DNA of 64,000 bases, from contig CM067072.1 in assembly GCA_033980235.1 (NCBI GenBank), positions 19,595,047 to 19,659,046 of the forward strand, written 5' to 3'. A model generated the notes under the pieces. The model made no database searches. It was not told the origin of the DNA and saw nothing but the letters and a program-made list of their open reading frames with translations. Shown one piece after another: positions 22,861-34,569 of this stretch; position 1 is the stretch's first letter; every line of letters begins with the position of its first letter. Origin of the DNA: Diadema setosum (Eukaryota; Echinodermata; Echinoidea; Diadematoida; Diadematidae). The position numbers and the translations under genes are program-made.

Positions 22861-24115
22861 GTAAGTATTTCGCTGCCGCAGGGATGATATATATTCTCTG
22901 TGCTGTGAGGGTAACTATACTGTGAAGTTGTGCTGGCATCTTCTCTATGGCTATGTGTTGTATTACGTTCATGCTTTGCGTGTCTGTTCACCAACTCGCA
23001 ACGTCATTTTGGACGCAGGCGACATCGGATGCATGTAATATACCTCGTCATGGGAGGCTGTATATAACGTGTACTGCAGTATATCACGTTCGTAAAGCTG
23101 GTAGAACGTGTAAATACACGTCATGTCACCAATGGTCACTGCCGAGACATCATGGCGGTACACGGCCAACGAAGATAAGAATAAAAAAGAAGAAGAGTAA
23201 GAAGAAAATACAACACAATTAAATTTCCATTGTAGACGCAGATCCATTCCAGATTTCTGTTCCATGTCCAGCAACACCAACACTATATCACAATGACATG
23301 GTAATGGAGTCATGAAAGAATGGCCTGGCCCCGGGGAGGGGGGTGAGAGGGGGTATTCCCCGGGCACAATAATTGAAATAATTCACCTTCGGTGGAATAC
23401 ATGTATCGAAAATCAATGAAAAGTGTAAGAAGAATAGAATATGTTTAACGCCTATATGGCTAATTTGTGGTATCTCTCGCCTAAAGGCCTCTTGTTCCGT
23501 GTACGTGTACGTGTATGTGTGTGTACGTGTACACTGTGTACACGTCTGTGCTGTGGAGATGGAAAGGGCGCAGCGCGCGCTTACTGTATTATACGCCATG
23601 GCAAAATTAACGGAAGTGAATGGAGTGGTGACTGATAGCATGACAATACTGGTATACTCGCATGAAGATAACGAGGAATGTAACTGACAAATACGAGAAA
23701 AAGACCTAAATTTGTTCGTAATTTTTCATTCTACTAATCAAAGTATATGAAAACCTATCCGGGGTTATTGGGAGCAGTTCGTGCACCCGCTACGTATGGT
23801 CAAGTGGTTGTGAAAATTGTTAATGGTATAGTAAATGCATTATATGTTTTTTTCAGTAACCATGGTGTCGGGGCCAGTAACAATGTTATTGTAGGCTAAA
23901 AAATACGTACTGTGTGGTAATTGTAGCATGAATCTGTGCATATACAACTGATAGTGATGCCTTTTAAAGTCACATCCATGTTTGCAAAACGGCACAGGCT
24001 GAAATTTCATGACAAATGTCGCGTAATAGCGATAACGTTTTATAGTCTGTACGTTATGTTTATGGTCACTTTTTGCCCTTTCAAGTAATCTTATCTATCT
24101 TTTGCTTGATTTTAA
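22861..24115. other. No gene recognised
   Basis: It contains a GTGTACGTG-rich stretch (23500-23545) and unique sequence. Short open frames have no motif support. It would be intron if the exon at 22738 joins 38028. Confidence 0.4.
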
Positions 24116-24478
24116 AGGGATGGTACAGTATTGGTGGAGATGAGAATTGGATACCAAGAAAACACTTATGAAATAGTACATAGCTAACAATTTTAAGAGG
24201 AATTCAAAGTTTATTTGATGAAAATCGGGTTTGGAAGTGCTGAAACATCCAAAAGCAAAGTAAAACAGAGCGATCGTAATAAAGTGTGGGTCCCACACTC
24301 ATTACAATCGCTCTATTTTGGATATCTCAGCTATTTCAAAACCAATTTTCATCAAATAAACGTTGAATTCCTCATGGAATTACATGGTCTTTCATATTTC
24401 ATAAGAGGTTTCTCATTATCTCACCAAAAATGTTAGAAACCTGAAATTAGGTCTCAACCAAAACTATGTGCAATTCCT
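24116..24478. mobile_element. T6: 363-bp palindromic TTAA-flanked element
   Basis: The whole stretch folds on itself about the centre at 24290 (GTGTGGGTCCCACAC). Ends AGGGATGGTACAGTATTGG and the complement of AGGAATTGCACATAGTTTTG are related, and TTAA flanks both sides (24112-24115 and 24479-24482). It is a foldback MITE without coding capacity. Confidence 0.8.
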
Positions 24479-24482
24479 TTAA

Positions 24483-27400
24483 TCAATCCATGAGACGGGT
24501 GACAACGGCTGATACCTGTATTGACATATTATGCATGAAAGTACATTGTAATATTTGTATACTTAAGTTATTCCTACTTCTTCCACTTGCGATTATTTTC
24601 CACCCGTAGTCCTGAAAACATTTTTTTTTCTCCCACCAATGGACAGAATGATTGTTTTTTCTTCAGTCACATGAAATCATGTGATGTTAATGTTAAAGTA
24701 GAAATACACTCCAGAATTTTATCAATTTTCAATAGAGAAGAGAAAAGAAATTTATGCAGAACAGTGCATAAATGATCAAAATCGGAAAAGAAATCATAAA
24801 GTTATGACATTCGGAAAGTTCAACATTTTTGGGAAACACTTTTTTATCATTTATGAATATTCAAATCAGAGAGTCGATGATGTCATGCTCTCACAATGTC
24901 TTATTTCATTTTACATACAGAAGTGACATCAATCTCATATTTTCAGCTGTATGAAAATAAAAGTTGCCTTAAATCCACCCAAGATAAAGACAGACAAATG
25001 TTAACTCTGATATATTTTGGTATTGGAATATGCTCTGTTACTTGTATGAGCTAAAAATAATCATTTATCCGAATAAACCTATTTCATATAATTTATGACG
25101 TACATTAATGTACATGTTGTACATGAAAAATTGTGACGGCATGAAATCATCAACTCGGTCATTTGAATATAATTCCTGAGTGGTTATTTGAATAATTTCT
25201 TATAACACACTTTTTAGATCCGCTTCTGTATTACAGGGGCGGATCTTGTAAATACATAAATCTCATTTCATTTCATTTCATTTCATATGTATGTATACTT
25301 CCCCGACTCACTCTACAATTTTTCAAAGTAGGACATGGCAGATTCTTTGGGATTATTTGATAACATGTGAATGCATATTTCTTCCGACACAGTATTTGCT
25401 ACCCATGGTTTTTTTTTTCTTCCAGAATCCTAGTAACAAGGCCACAACAAGAATCCTCTCCATCCGTGCGTCTACATTGTACAGGGAAATATAGCATGGA
25501 CTACTGCAACAACATGAAGGATATTTTTCTTTCCTTTTGGTATAAAAAAAGAAAAAGAATGCTGTTGATCAGCCCCTTCCCGTCTTATCAATACTAACAA
25601 TGGCGAGATGTCGTCTTAATTTCAGTTACGCATATGATTTATCTTCTTCAACATGAGCTTTTCCTTACTAGTTTTTCTTTCATAATGATAACTGATGTTC
25701 ATTTGATGGCAGTATTAAAAAAACAATCATTATTATCATGCCCTCATTATGACTGTGGTTCATTTCAATATTCTCGAATTTGCAACCAGGACTCAGGACT
25801 TTTCCGCAGTAAACACTGACGGAGCCAGGATTTGATTTGTTTGTTTGTTTGTTTGTTTGTTTGTTTGTTTGTTGTTGTTTTTTTTTTGGGGGGGGGGGGA
25901 GGGGATTCGAACATTTGCCCTGGCAGCACTATTTTGATGTAGTAGATTAAATTCTAGCAATGTGCCTACATTGTTTAGGATAACATTTTGATCAATTTTT
26001 AGTATTTGTTCTTACAATGAATAATCATGAACACCGTCTGCAGGGGGAGGGTGTGTCCTACTTCCAAGCGAGGGAGATTTTGCAACGATCTGATGCACAC
26101 ATTACGTGAAATATTTGGACCATTTTCTATAAATAAAAAGAAAGCAAGAAACTTTCCACATCTCGGGGATTATGCGGGGCGGGGGGTGGGGGAGCAGAAT
26201 GATGGTTCCCCCGAATGGCAACCTCCCCCTGCCCCCCCCCCCCCCACCCGAACGATGCTCCTGACAATCGTGATAGGTACTTATCGAACACTTGCAAATT
26301 GCACATTTTATCTAAAAGTGACGTGTACGTGTACATGGGAACGCTCGCGTTTATAGGCAGTTCAAGCGTTGCTAACATTATATTTCAGACAAAATGTGCA
26401 ACTTCAAAAGGTCATTAAGAGAACAGAATATTTTCATTCTGCACTCACACAATGAAATCACACACATGTGAGCCTAATCCATAAACAGTGGGATTTTCAG
26501 TTCATTTTAGCACATCATATAATGGCAGTTACTGCATAAAACGTCTGCCGTTACGGACATTACTTTTTTGACATACATGTAAATGACTTTTTGCACGCCT
26601 GTTACATTCATTTAAAATTCTGTGACATTTTAAGCGCAAAGTTAGCCCATTTGCTAGTTAAATTGAATGGGAAAGAAAGGTTTCATTAGAACAAAGTTAA
26701 ATTTAGTGACACTGATGACACATGTACCTTCTAGAGCCATATTTAAGGCGTTGCGGACATTATATTTTTAAGCGGTACGGACATTACAGATTTGTCCACT
26801 TTAATTAAGGGGTAGAGATGGTATGCTTGCATTAATATTTTCTATCCGTTTCACTTGGATGATAATACACATTTGAAAATGTTGCCATAGCCCTTTCATG
26901 AGATCTTTGATTTAATTGAGGACTATTTTTTCAGTATGGACACCTACTTATTTAATTGGTTGATTTTGTTGCACTGTATTTCCTTAACAATGCACGGTAT
27001 GTCGGTAAAGCGAAAGGTCAAAGTCTGTCATTACTTACTGAGAGAAGGATTGAGAGATATTTGACGATGATGTCGCAAATCCGGTGACATCTACACCTGA
27101 CAAAGGTCGCTCAAAATTTCGTACCGACTTTTCCCTTTTTTCATTAGGGCATGAGGCATTGAAACAAGATGCCTTTGATGCATTTGATATCTTTTCTGTG
27201 TTCGTTAGTTGGAATCACATTTTTAGGAACAGAAATGCAAAGCAGATGTAACGGAGACAAATATATAATAATCTTGTGATGAATGTCCGTTAGTTTGGAA
27301 TCCTGAGATCCGTAATCTTCACAATCAAAACCGTTTGGTATAGATGGTATTAAAACTGTTATTTACGTGTGTTGAGCTACCCTGACTAATAGAAATACAT

Positions 27401-27869
27401 GTACTTGTGATAGTACTCTTTAGACAGCTTTGATGATTCAGACAGAGATGAGGTGTTACGGTGCTACTCTTCATCGGTATTAGCAGTAACAGGGAGGTGT
27501 TCTCTCACTTCCCTGGTAGTAATAACATTATCTAAGATGCTCCGTCAACCAGACGTCTTGCATACAAAAAAAAGGGGAAACCCCCACACCCTCGGACAGT
27601 GCAGAGATATAACACCGCGCTGGTAGAGGACAACTTGCCATATTTTGGGTACTAGTAATACCAAAGTAATTAATAGCCGGTCAAACAGAAGTTTTAATTG
27701 CTGGACATGATCATCCCAGGTGCCACTGCATACCAAAATTTCATCAATGAATATGACACAGTGGTCAAGTCAGACAATCACTTGATGATGTTGCCAGTGC
27801 ATATTTCATACCAAAGGAAATGACCTTGCACTGAAACAGGTACTACACTGTAGTTAGTATGTTCTTCCC
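24483..27869. other. Largely featureless, with a LINE tail and simple repeats
   Basis: About 25195-25287 looks like the 3' end of a non-LTR element on the + strand: 'ggggcggatcttgtaaatac' followed by (TCATT)n at 25262-25287. A (GTTT)n tract lies at 25838-25882 and runs of G at 25888-25900. 'gttacggacattac'-type phrases recur at about 26555 and 26766. No gene is supported; a 109-codon open frame near 26027 has no motif. Confidence 0.4.
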
Positions 27870-28110
27870 CTCGCTTTCTGAAATAGGTAAGCCAGGAGCT
27901 CTTTTATTATACTGGATATTCTCATCAATATTTCGTTATCGTTGTCCTATACTATATGGTTGTATCAGTCTCCTTATGCAGCTATGGCGGGACCGGAACT
28001 TAAAAAGAAATTAAAAAATCATAACTTTGAACAGATTGTCTGATTTTCTCAAATGTCTTTAATGACTTCTGTTAATATCCAGACATTCACTCAAATCACT
28101 AAATCGGGGT
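27870..28110. mobile_element. Worn T2 right half
   Basis: It shares 'cataactttgaacagattgt', 'ctgattttctcaaa' and 'aggagctcttttatta' with the T2 copies, but the ends and left arm are gone. Confidence 0.55.
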
Positions 28111-29305
28111 ATAGATAGGTATAATAAATCGAAAAAATTGACAAACAAACAAACAAACAAAATAGTATTTGCCATAAGCACATAATTATCATTCTCACTC
28201 ATATGCCATGTGCTCTTTTTATGCCTCAAAGGGTGCCGGAGGCATTGTTATTATTACTTTTTATTGTTGTCATGATCAAGAGTTTCTGGACATGAATTGT
28301 AAATGATGGATCTTGCAAGAAGGAGAAGTACTTTGCTTTATACGGACGCCCATAACATAATACCCATAGACCATAGTTACAAATGTACGTATAATTATCA
28401 TTCCTTCCTTCTAACAGCAACTTTTTCCTCAACCAAAGAAGAGAATGTATACAGCTGTCCCATATGTATTGTCATTTTAGGTGTCAAATGACATTTGTAT
28501 TGACTCTTGCCCCCATATCCGTCTACAGATCAACCTCTAGCAATACACATATAAGTGAAAGGGTATCCACCCTCGTGAGATGTAATTCTCCCCATCTTCA
28601 TCGTGACAACTCACAGTCTACATAACTGTATCAACCATTCCATTCTTTATCTCCCCTTCTGATCTTATCAAGAGGAGCTATACGTTAGAGATAATTTCGT
28701 TAATTATGTATCAAAATGTATTTATTATTGATTATTATCAATGATATATGATTTCGATAAACCGGATTTTATGTTGTTGGTATGGTTACACCTCGAGGTC
28801 GGAGTCAATATTGTTCTCGGACAATAGCTGTATACATCTCCTGTGTACAGACAGTCAAGAACCATACTTCCTTTCATGCACCATAACCTTTGGCTTTTTG
28901 ATGCTATCATGAAAGCACAGAAAGATATCATTGTTGCCCTGCGAATAAAGCCCCCATAACAACACTGTCCCTAACAAAAGATTTGCGATCAGCAACATAC
29001 CCACGCAAGAAAGTAATCAGGTCACGTTTATTTCACACGTGACCATCCATCCACTCGTGTGGTGGAAAGTTCACAGAAATTCTCCATGAGAAGTGTGCGT
29101 AATTTGAAACAGGGTGATCAAAAGGATTTCTACTGCAATATTATGCGTGAAAGGCTCACTGCGTGCTGAAACTGGTTTCAAAATAGACAAGATGGACAAA
29201 TTAGTTGTTGTGACATTATATTTTTGCTCAAGAGACAACGAAGGATTAGGATTTCTCTGTGCCCTATAGCCCTTCATAGCCCTTTCCTACCGTAATTTGG
29301 CTAAA
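28111..29305. other. No gene recognised
   Basis: AT-rich DNA with an AAAC repeat at 28140-28160. I found no supportable coding exon. Confidence 0.4.
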
Positions 29306-29971
29306 GGCCCCCTCACACCTGAGGGAATTGCCTGAAATATGACTTGCTATGACTAGCGAAAGGCATTTTTTGAAAAATCGTTTTCATTGGTAATTGATAA
29401 TAAATCATATTTACCTTTCGTGTTTGGGTTCGTACACCTTCTGAACTTGTAACAGTTGCGATTATTCAGATTTGCACGGGATTTTTGAACATGTTTAAAG
29501 TTTCCCGACGAATTGAAAAACCGTCTGTCATCTGCTTGAATTTGCATCTCTTATTTAGTCTGCGGTAATCGTTCGTTTATCGTTCGTGTGCTATTGTCAC
29601 GCATAGTCCCTCATCGCGCTTTTGCCAAGGTGGACTGATCTCGAAAGAACCCTAAACGAAGCAACACGATGACTAGATATGACTTTCGCATAGAAATGAA
29701 GATACTATGACAAACGTATTTTCGCTTGCCATCTTCTATGCGAAGGGAAACCAAGATTGACTTTTACTAGATTTGAATAGTTATGCATACACGAAGGCAA
29801 GTCTAAGAGATACTATGACAAACTATGGATTGCGAAGTGATACGAATACGAGCGAATGACCTGACGAAAAAATCGGCGAATGCTGAGCTGCTCTCTGTGA
29901 CCAGCCACTCACCACGCTACTCATGATTATATAAACATTCTACCCGAAAGTTTCAAAGTTTCTTCAGAAAA

Positions 29972-30256
29972 ATGGAAGATGCAGCCCGCCTCAGAGTCCA
30001 GTATTTACTGGCAATGGCTCAGAATGAAGTTATACATCAGCAGCTGAACCTACACCAGTTCATCAGAGGCCGCTTCAGATGGAGACGAGGCTTCAGACGA
30101 CGTCGTATCTGGAGAAGGACGTGGCGGAACCCTGCCAGAAGAAGGGCTTTTGGAATCTACGACCAGCTGTTTGTTGAGCTCAGAAGAGAAGACCCTTCGA
30201 CTTTCAAGAAAGACATGAAGAGAAACACTTATTACTATAATATAATATTACTATGA
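29972..30256 (+). pseudogene. Harbinger transposase N-terminal fragment
   Basis: An intact 94-codon frame starts at an ATG in good context (aaaATGg). Residues 33-60 are arginine-rich with aromatic spacing (RWRRGFRRRRIWRRTWRNPARR). AFGIYDQLFVELRREDPSTF follows, matching the Harbinger/HARBI1-type N-terminus, where a W-R-P-W/basic stretch precedes G.Y..L..ELR.eD...F.. and the '..F.RM....F..LL' helix. After KKDMKRN the homology stops and the frame ends at an AT-rich junction. The DNA-binding part is retained and the DDE catalytic core is deleted. It would have been a nuclear DNA-binding protein of the element; a surviving function is unproven. Confidence 0.8.
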
Positions 30257-30309
30257 TAATACATCACAAGTTTTCAATAATTGTTAACCGAATTGTAATA
30301 TTACCTTGT

Positions 30310-30608
30310 GCTGGTGCCTGGTTGTGGAGTAGCATCTCCATCGTCATCATCACCGCTGGCATTACTGGCAGCATCCTCTTGATGTTGGCGCAGAGGCGGC
30401 GTTGGAGACCGTGCGGGCGTAGGAACCGTGACTGTGGACTGGCAGACTGTGATTGTGCCTCTGCGGGACTTTCAGGAGGAGGCGGCACTTCAGATTGTGG
30501 TTGTGAGCATTCCGAGGTTGTGGATTTCTTCCCGGTTGATGCAGTCTTTCGTGCGTTCCCTCTGCCTTTGCCTTTTCCTTTCATGTTGCGTGGATCATTT
30601 CTCTGGCC
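30310..30608 (-). pseudogene. Second ORF remnant of the Harbinger-like element
   Basis: On the minus strand the frame runs CGQRNDPRNMKGKGKGRGNA, then RKTASTGKKSTTSECSQPQS, then a proline/serine/glutamine-rich tract. A one-base shift near 30440 opens TVTVPTPARSPTPPLRQHQE and an acidic tail SGDDDDGDATPQPGTSTR. PIF/Harbinger elements usually carry a second gene for a Myb/SANT-like protein with low-complexity tails. Position and composition fit, but no Myb domain is present in the surviving part. Identification is by context only. Confidence 0.45.
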
Positions 30609-31387
30609 GCACTGAAATCTGGACGGACCTGGTCGCTTTTATACTCCCCGTGGAGCGCACACACACGTACGAGAACGCCTGATCTATTCTTTCGTCTTCG
30701 TTTCCAATCGCACGCCATATCAAACCATTGCTCATTGTTCGTTCGTCTTATCGGGTCATATCAACCCTTCGCTCGCCTTCGGCCGCAATTTACTCAAAGA
30801 AGTGAACCGAAAAATCGTTATCCTTCGCATGTCATATATCCTTCGCTTACCGTTCGTCAATCATATTTGACTTTAGTTTATAATCGGATGATTTGAAGGC
30901 AATTTTATTTGAAATCGTTGAATTCGAGCGCATTTCGTGCGTTCTCCCCATTCGTCCCCCTTCGTCCCCCTACATTCGCTCAGGTGTGAGGGGGCTTTAA
31001 AGCTGGTATCTCACTGAGCGGCGAACGTTTGCGAACGTAGCGAATTTGAGATTCGCCAACTTTTCTGACGAATGTTTGCGAAAAATCAAGGTTCGCTTCT
31101 GCCATTAGCGACAGTTAGCGATGTTTAGCGACAATTAGCAACACTGGAGCGAATGTTTGCGAAAGTGTTTGCGAAACACAGGTGGCGACTGTTAGCAAAT
31201 GTTACCGACAGTTTTGCAAATGTTAGCGACAGTTTTGCAAATATTAGCAACTGTTTGCAAATCCCTTGCGACAATTTGCGAATGTTCTGGGACCTGGAAA
31301 AGTACCAGGCGATTTTGTATAGTCAGACCCATAAAACGAACGTACAACCTTCCACTGCATTCAGATCTCTTGTGACCACCGTTCAAG

Positions 31388-31506
31388 ATGGATTTCCAGA
31401 ATATGAAAGTGAATTTTTGCCAAGAAGAGGCTCAACGTGCTGCTAGCCTTGAAGGGCTGCTTTTTCTGGCTGCTGCTATACAGCTATCGTGCAGCTTTAA
31501 CTCATT
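31388..31506 (+). pseudogene. H2 transposase start region, cut by foldback insertion
   Basis: The ATG at 31388 begins MDFQNMKVNFCQEEAQRAAS, then LEGLLFLAAAIQLS, until the foldback element enters at 31507. The same segment occurs in H3 (inverted, about 10345-10470). Conservation of the start in both copies supports its being the true N-terminus of this family's transposase or the exon before its basic block. It is broken. Confidence 0.5.
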
Positions 31507-31833
31507 GGCCCGAATTCACGAAGGTGGTACAAATGAAACCATGGTTTAAACCATGGACAAAAACCATGGAGCGCCAAGTGTCGCACGGAATATTTCGTTA
31601 CGAAATTGGTCATTTCGTCGACAAAATGACCGTTTCGTTAACGAAATTATCATTTCGTGGACGAAAATGTTCATTTAGTTACAAAATGTTGTCATTTCGT
31701 TACAAAATAATCATTTCATCGACGAAATGACTGATTTCGTAACGAAATATTTCTTGCGACACTTTGCGCTCCATGCTTTTTGTCCATGGTTTAAACCATT
31801 GTTTCTTTTGTACCACCTTCGTGAATTCGGGCC
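31507..31833. mobile_element. Foldback element F, copy 1 (327 bp)
   Basis: It is almost entirely self-complementary, with ends GGCCCGAATTCACGAAGGTG and its complement. The core is a ladder of TTTCGTNNACGAAAT motifs. It is inserted within Harbinger-like H2, so it is younger than that copy. Other copies lie at 46235-47339 (split) and 50886-51199. Confidence 0.9.
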
Positions 31834-32346
31834 TTTATGTGCCATGTTCGCACGCTCGACTGTCGACGGCGTGCCAACTTCGCATATTCTGCTCAAACGC
31901 ACAAAGTCGCCCAAACCGATCGATAAATAGCCAAATGTCACAGTACCATGAAAATGTTCTTTTGATTCCATTCCTGTCTCATATAGCTTGCATTTTATGT
32001 GGTGATTGGCTATCAAATGGTAATCCCAACTCGATTTGGTACTAACTTCTAAGTTTTGGGCACTGTTTTGTGTGCAAATATCATGCCTCTACAGTAATGC
32101 AGCTACCGGTAATTTAAAAGAAAAACGGTCATAGATCTGTCATACAATTTACATCAAAGGAAAGCGTGGCATTTTCTCTAAAAAATTGATGATTACATGA
32201 CCAGGGTAACGAAAATCAATTGCACTTACATGGATTTGAAAAGCTGAATGTTTCCCCAGAGTATGACTACGTTGCTATCTCAGAATAACGTGGCACACGG
32301 GGCGTTTACACCACGGCACATAAAGAGTTAAGAGAAAGAAGATGAA

Positions 32347-32534
32347 GAAAAACAAGAAAGGAAGAAGAAAAGAAAGACTGGTTGTTGCAGAGGACAGACT
32401 TTGGTCAATATGAAAAGCTTTTGCAGCAATTACATGATGGAGATGTCAAGAGCTTCAAGAACTTTCTTAGAGTGGAACCTTGCCTGTTGCAGGAACTTTT
32501 ATATAGGAACCATTATGGTTACTTTGTTCGCTAG
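32347..32534 (+). pseudogene. Harbinger transposase N-terminal block in H2
   Basis: One frame reads RKTRKEEEKKDWLLQRTDFG, then QYEKLLQQLHDGDVKSFKNF, then LRVEPCLLQELL, and stops (TAG at 32532) after a few unrelated residues. This is the G.Y..L..EL...D...F.NFLR..P..F.ELL signature just upstream of the catalytic domain in Harbinger transposases. It is frame-broken upstream (TGA) and truncated downstream into the right terminal repeats. Confidence 0.75.
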
Positions 32535-32810
32535 CAGTGGCGAATCAAATAAAGCGACACCGTATAACGACCGTTTGCGAATTCTTACGAGTGTTTTGCG
32601 AATGTTTGCAACTGTTAGCGAAAATACAAATTCGCAAAGAAATTTTGAACATGTTCAAAATTTCTTTGCGACAAGAAAAACTGCTTGCGACAATAAAAAC
32701 CGTTTGCGAACTTTTTTGCATTAACGAACCTTTTGCAACCCTATACGAACCCTGGCGAAATCCCAAATTCGCTACGTTCGCAAACGTTCGCCGCTCAGTG
32801 AGATACCAGC

Positions 32811-34560
32811 CTAGTAGGGATAAGCAATCAGACTATGAAGATTTTCTTCTGTCTTTCCGTCCAAAATGTCAGAGCTAGCTCATCCTGTTTGTATGGATTA
32901 ATAAAGAACTCTGACAACATTGAAATGCACACAAATGTATGAACTTGCAAATGTATGTACGTATCAAGTTCAAGTGTTAAAATGTAACCGTATTTTCATG
33001 TTTAGTATTACAACATCATTATGTACATCTATCAATCAGCCTCTACTGCGGTGCCAACGCCCGTACTCTCACTCATGGTACAAAGGAGCATTAGTATCTA
33101 CGCAATATACCGCCTCAAAATTCGCTCTAATTTTGCGAGACTTTGGTTTTGAACAAAATATTATTGTGATGCATTACCTATGAAATAATTTTGAAGTACC
33201 TTCTAATGTGATTTTTATATAAACTTTGCACATTGCAAAGAGTCATCCCCAGACTCGGAAAAAAAAAGGCACGGGACGGTAAAAAGTCGTATGAAACGTC
33301 ATAATAACACACACACACCCACCCACACACACAAAAATGCACTCACATACAACTTCGGTAAGAGAATGGCACCACTGGTTAACTTTACAAGTCGTCTATA
33401 AATGCAAATAAGAATGACAAACTCGAGCATTGGTGTGTACCGTCATGTCGTATGCTTGCCTCGGTGAAATTGCATTTTAGCAGACACAGAAAATTCTAAT
33501 ATTCATGACAGGAAGAACTCCCAATGTTTCAGCACGCACAGTGCTGATGGGTGTATTGTGGTAAAGTGGATAACGCCATGAGTTATCAAACAGGGTACCC
33601 TGATTTTGATTCTTGATCGATACTATACATTTTATTTTATTTTTTCCCGCCGACTTTCATCTTTCCCAAGATTTAGAAATGAGTATTCGATAATACACTG
33701 TACTGGAGAAAGTAATTCTGGCGAGTGCATTACAACATTTATATACGTGCTGTTAAAATGTTTATGTGTGCGCAAATGGTGCATAATGTACGTCAGGGGT
33801 GGTAATGATGTTGTTTAATTATGACTTCGTATGTCATTCATATTAGAATGACATACAACTGTGTATACAAAAAAAAAAAAAAAAAAAAAAAACTAGGTCC
33901 ACCGCTTAATTTAAAACGAATGTCAGGTCAAAACACGTACATGGGATACAACAACTATTGAAGTTTACATTACCGCAACACAAAATACATATGTACTACA
34001 TCACACACAAACTGTCAATCAATCAAATATCAATAATATTACTGCGTTACAATAACAGCTGTGATTATCTTTCAAAATATCAATACAAAATTTATTACAA
34101 TAAGTATCCTTTAAAAACCATTAGTATGTCAGCTGAGAAGTAATGTCACGGAAAATAAAATTTAACGGATGAAATAACCGTTTAGACTTGGTTTTTTTAG
34201 CAAATTGGGCAAGGTCAGGTAGTCTAATCATTTCTCATCATTGTTTGAAATCGCTAACGATTTCTTTGCAACCAACTGTCAAGTCGAAAGTGTATTATTC
34301 ACAAATGACATATAAAAGCAAGGAGATGACCAGGAAAGTTCTTTGTCTTTGAGTGAGATGACATGTCACCGCCATCTTGAATCTCAATTTTTTCTCATGA
34401 CTTACTGATGAGCATGCTCCACGGCCGGAGCCTTGTCTAACGCACAGATACAGGATTTTTATTGCATACATTCCCTTTGAAATTAACCGGTAACAGATGT
34501 ATATAAAATCTGCATAAGTCTTCCTGTAATCTATTGTAAATTATCGTGTATGAATTGATT
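32811..34560. other. Spacer with a possible SINE and poly-A
   Basis: It contains a CA-rich tract (33309-33335), poly-A (33869-33892) and the possible tRNA-derived SINE at 33545-33625. Otherwise no gene is seen; open frames of 60-87 codons are AT-rich and motif-free. Confidence 0.4.
33545..33625 (+). repeat. Possible worn tRNA-derived SINE head
   Basis: TGGTAAAGTGGATAACG resembles a pol III A box and, about 40 bases on, GATTTTGATTCTTGATC resembles a B box (GGTTTGATTCC). Spacing fits a tRNA head but several consensus bases are lost and a cloverleaf is not convincing. Confidence 0.35.
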
Positions 34561-34569
34561 CTGATGGTA

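Larger units (their letters stand above)
29306..30997. mobile_element. PIF/Harbinger-like element H1 (1.7 kb), defective
   Basis: The ends are AGGCCCCCTCACACCTGAGG and the complement of AAGCCCCCTCACACCTGAGC, flanked by TAA on both sides (29303-29305, 30998-31000). That fits the 3-bp TWA target preference of PIF/Harbinger transposons. Inside, a transposase N-terminal fragment (29972-30256, +) faces a second convergent coding remnant (about 30310-30608, -). The catalytic DDE region is missing, so the copy is an internal-deletion derivative. Confidence 0.88.
31002..32810 (+). mobile_element. Harbinger-like element H2 with long subrepeat-rich ends
   Basis: The ends are GCTGGTATCTCACTGAGCGG and its exact inverse at 32810. 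Both are followed by about 250 bp of reiterated GTTAGCGAC, TTTGCGAA and TTTGCAAA motifs. The interior has a start region (31388-31506), a foldback insertion (31507-31833) and a transposase N-terminal block (32347-32534). No catalytic domain is left. A clean target duplication is not visible; the left end abuts the TAA of H1. A partial second copy is H3 at 10228-11002. Confidence 0.82.

Noticed and set aside
26027..26378. 109-codon + frame and 83-codon antisense frame
   Set aside because: Overlapping frames around a C-run; no domain, no codon pattern, no splice context.
30253..30615. 120-codon + frame over the GC-rich part of H1
   Set aside because: The minus strand reads a more coherent Lys/Gly then Pro/Ser-rich tail of a transposon protein; the + frame is its shadow.
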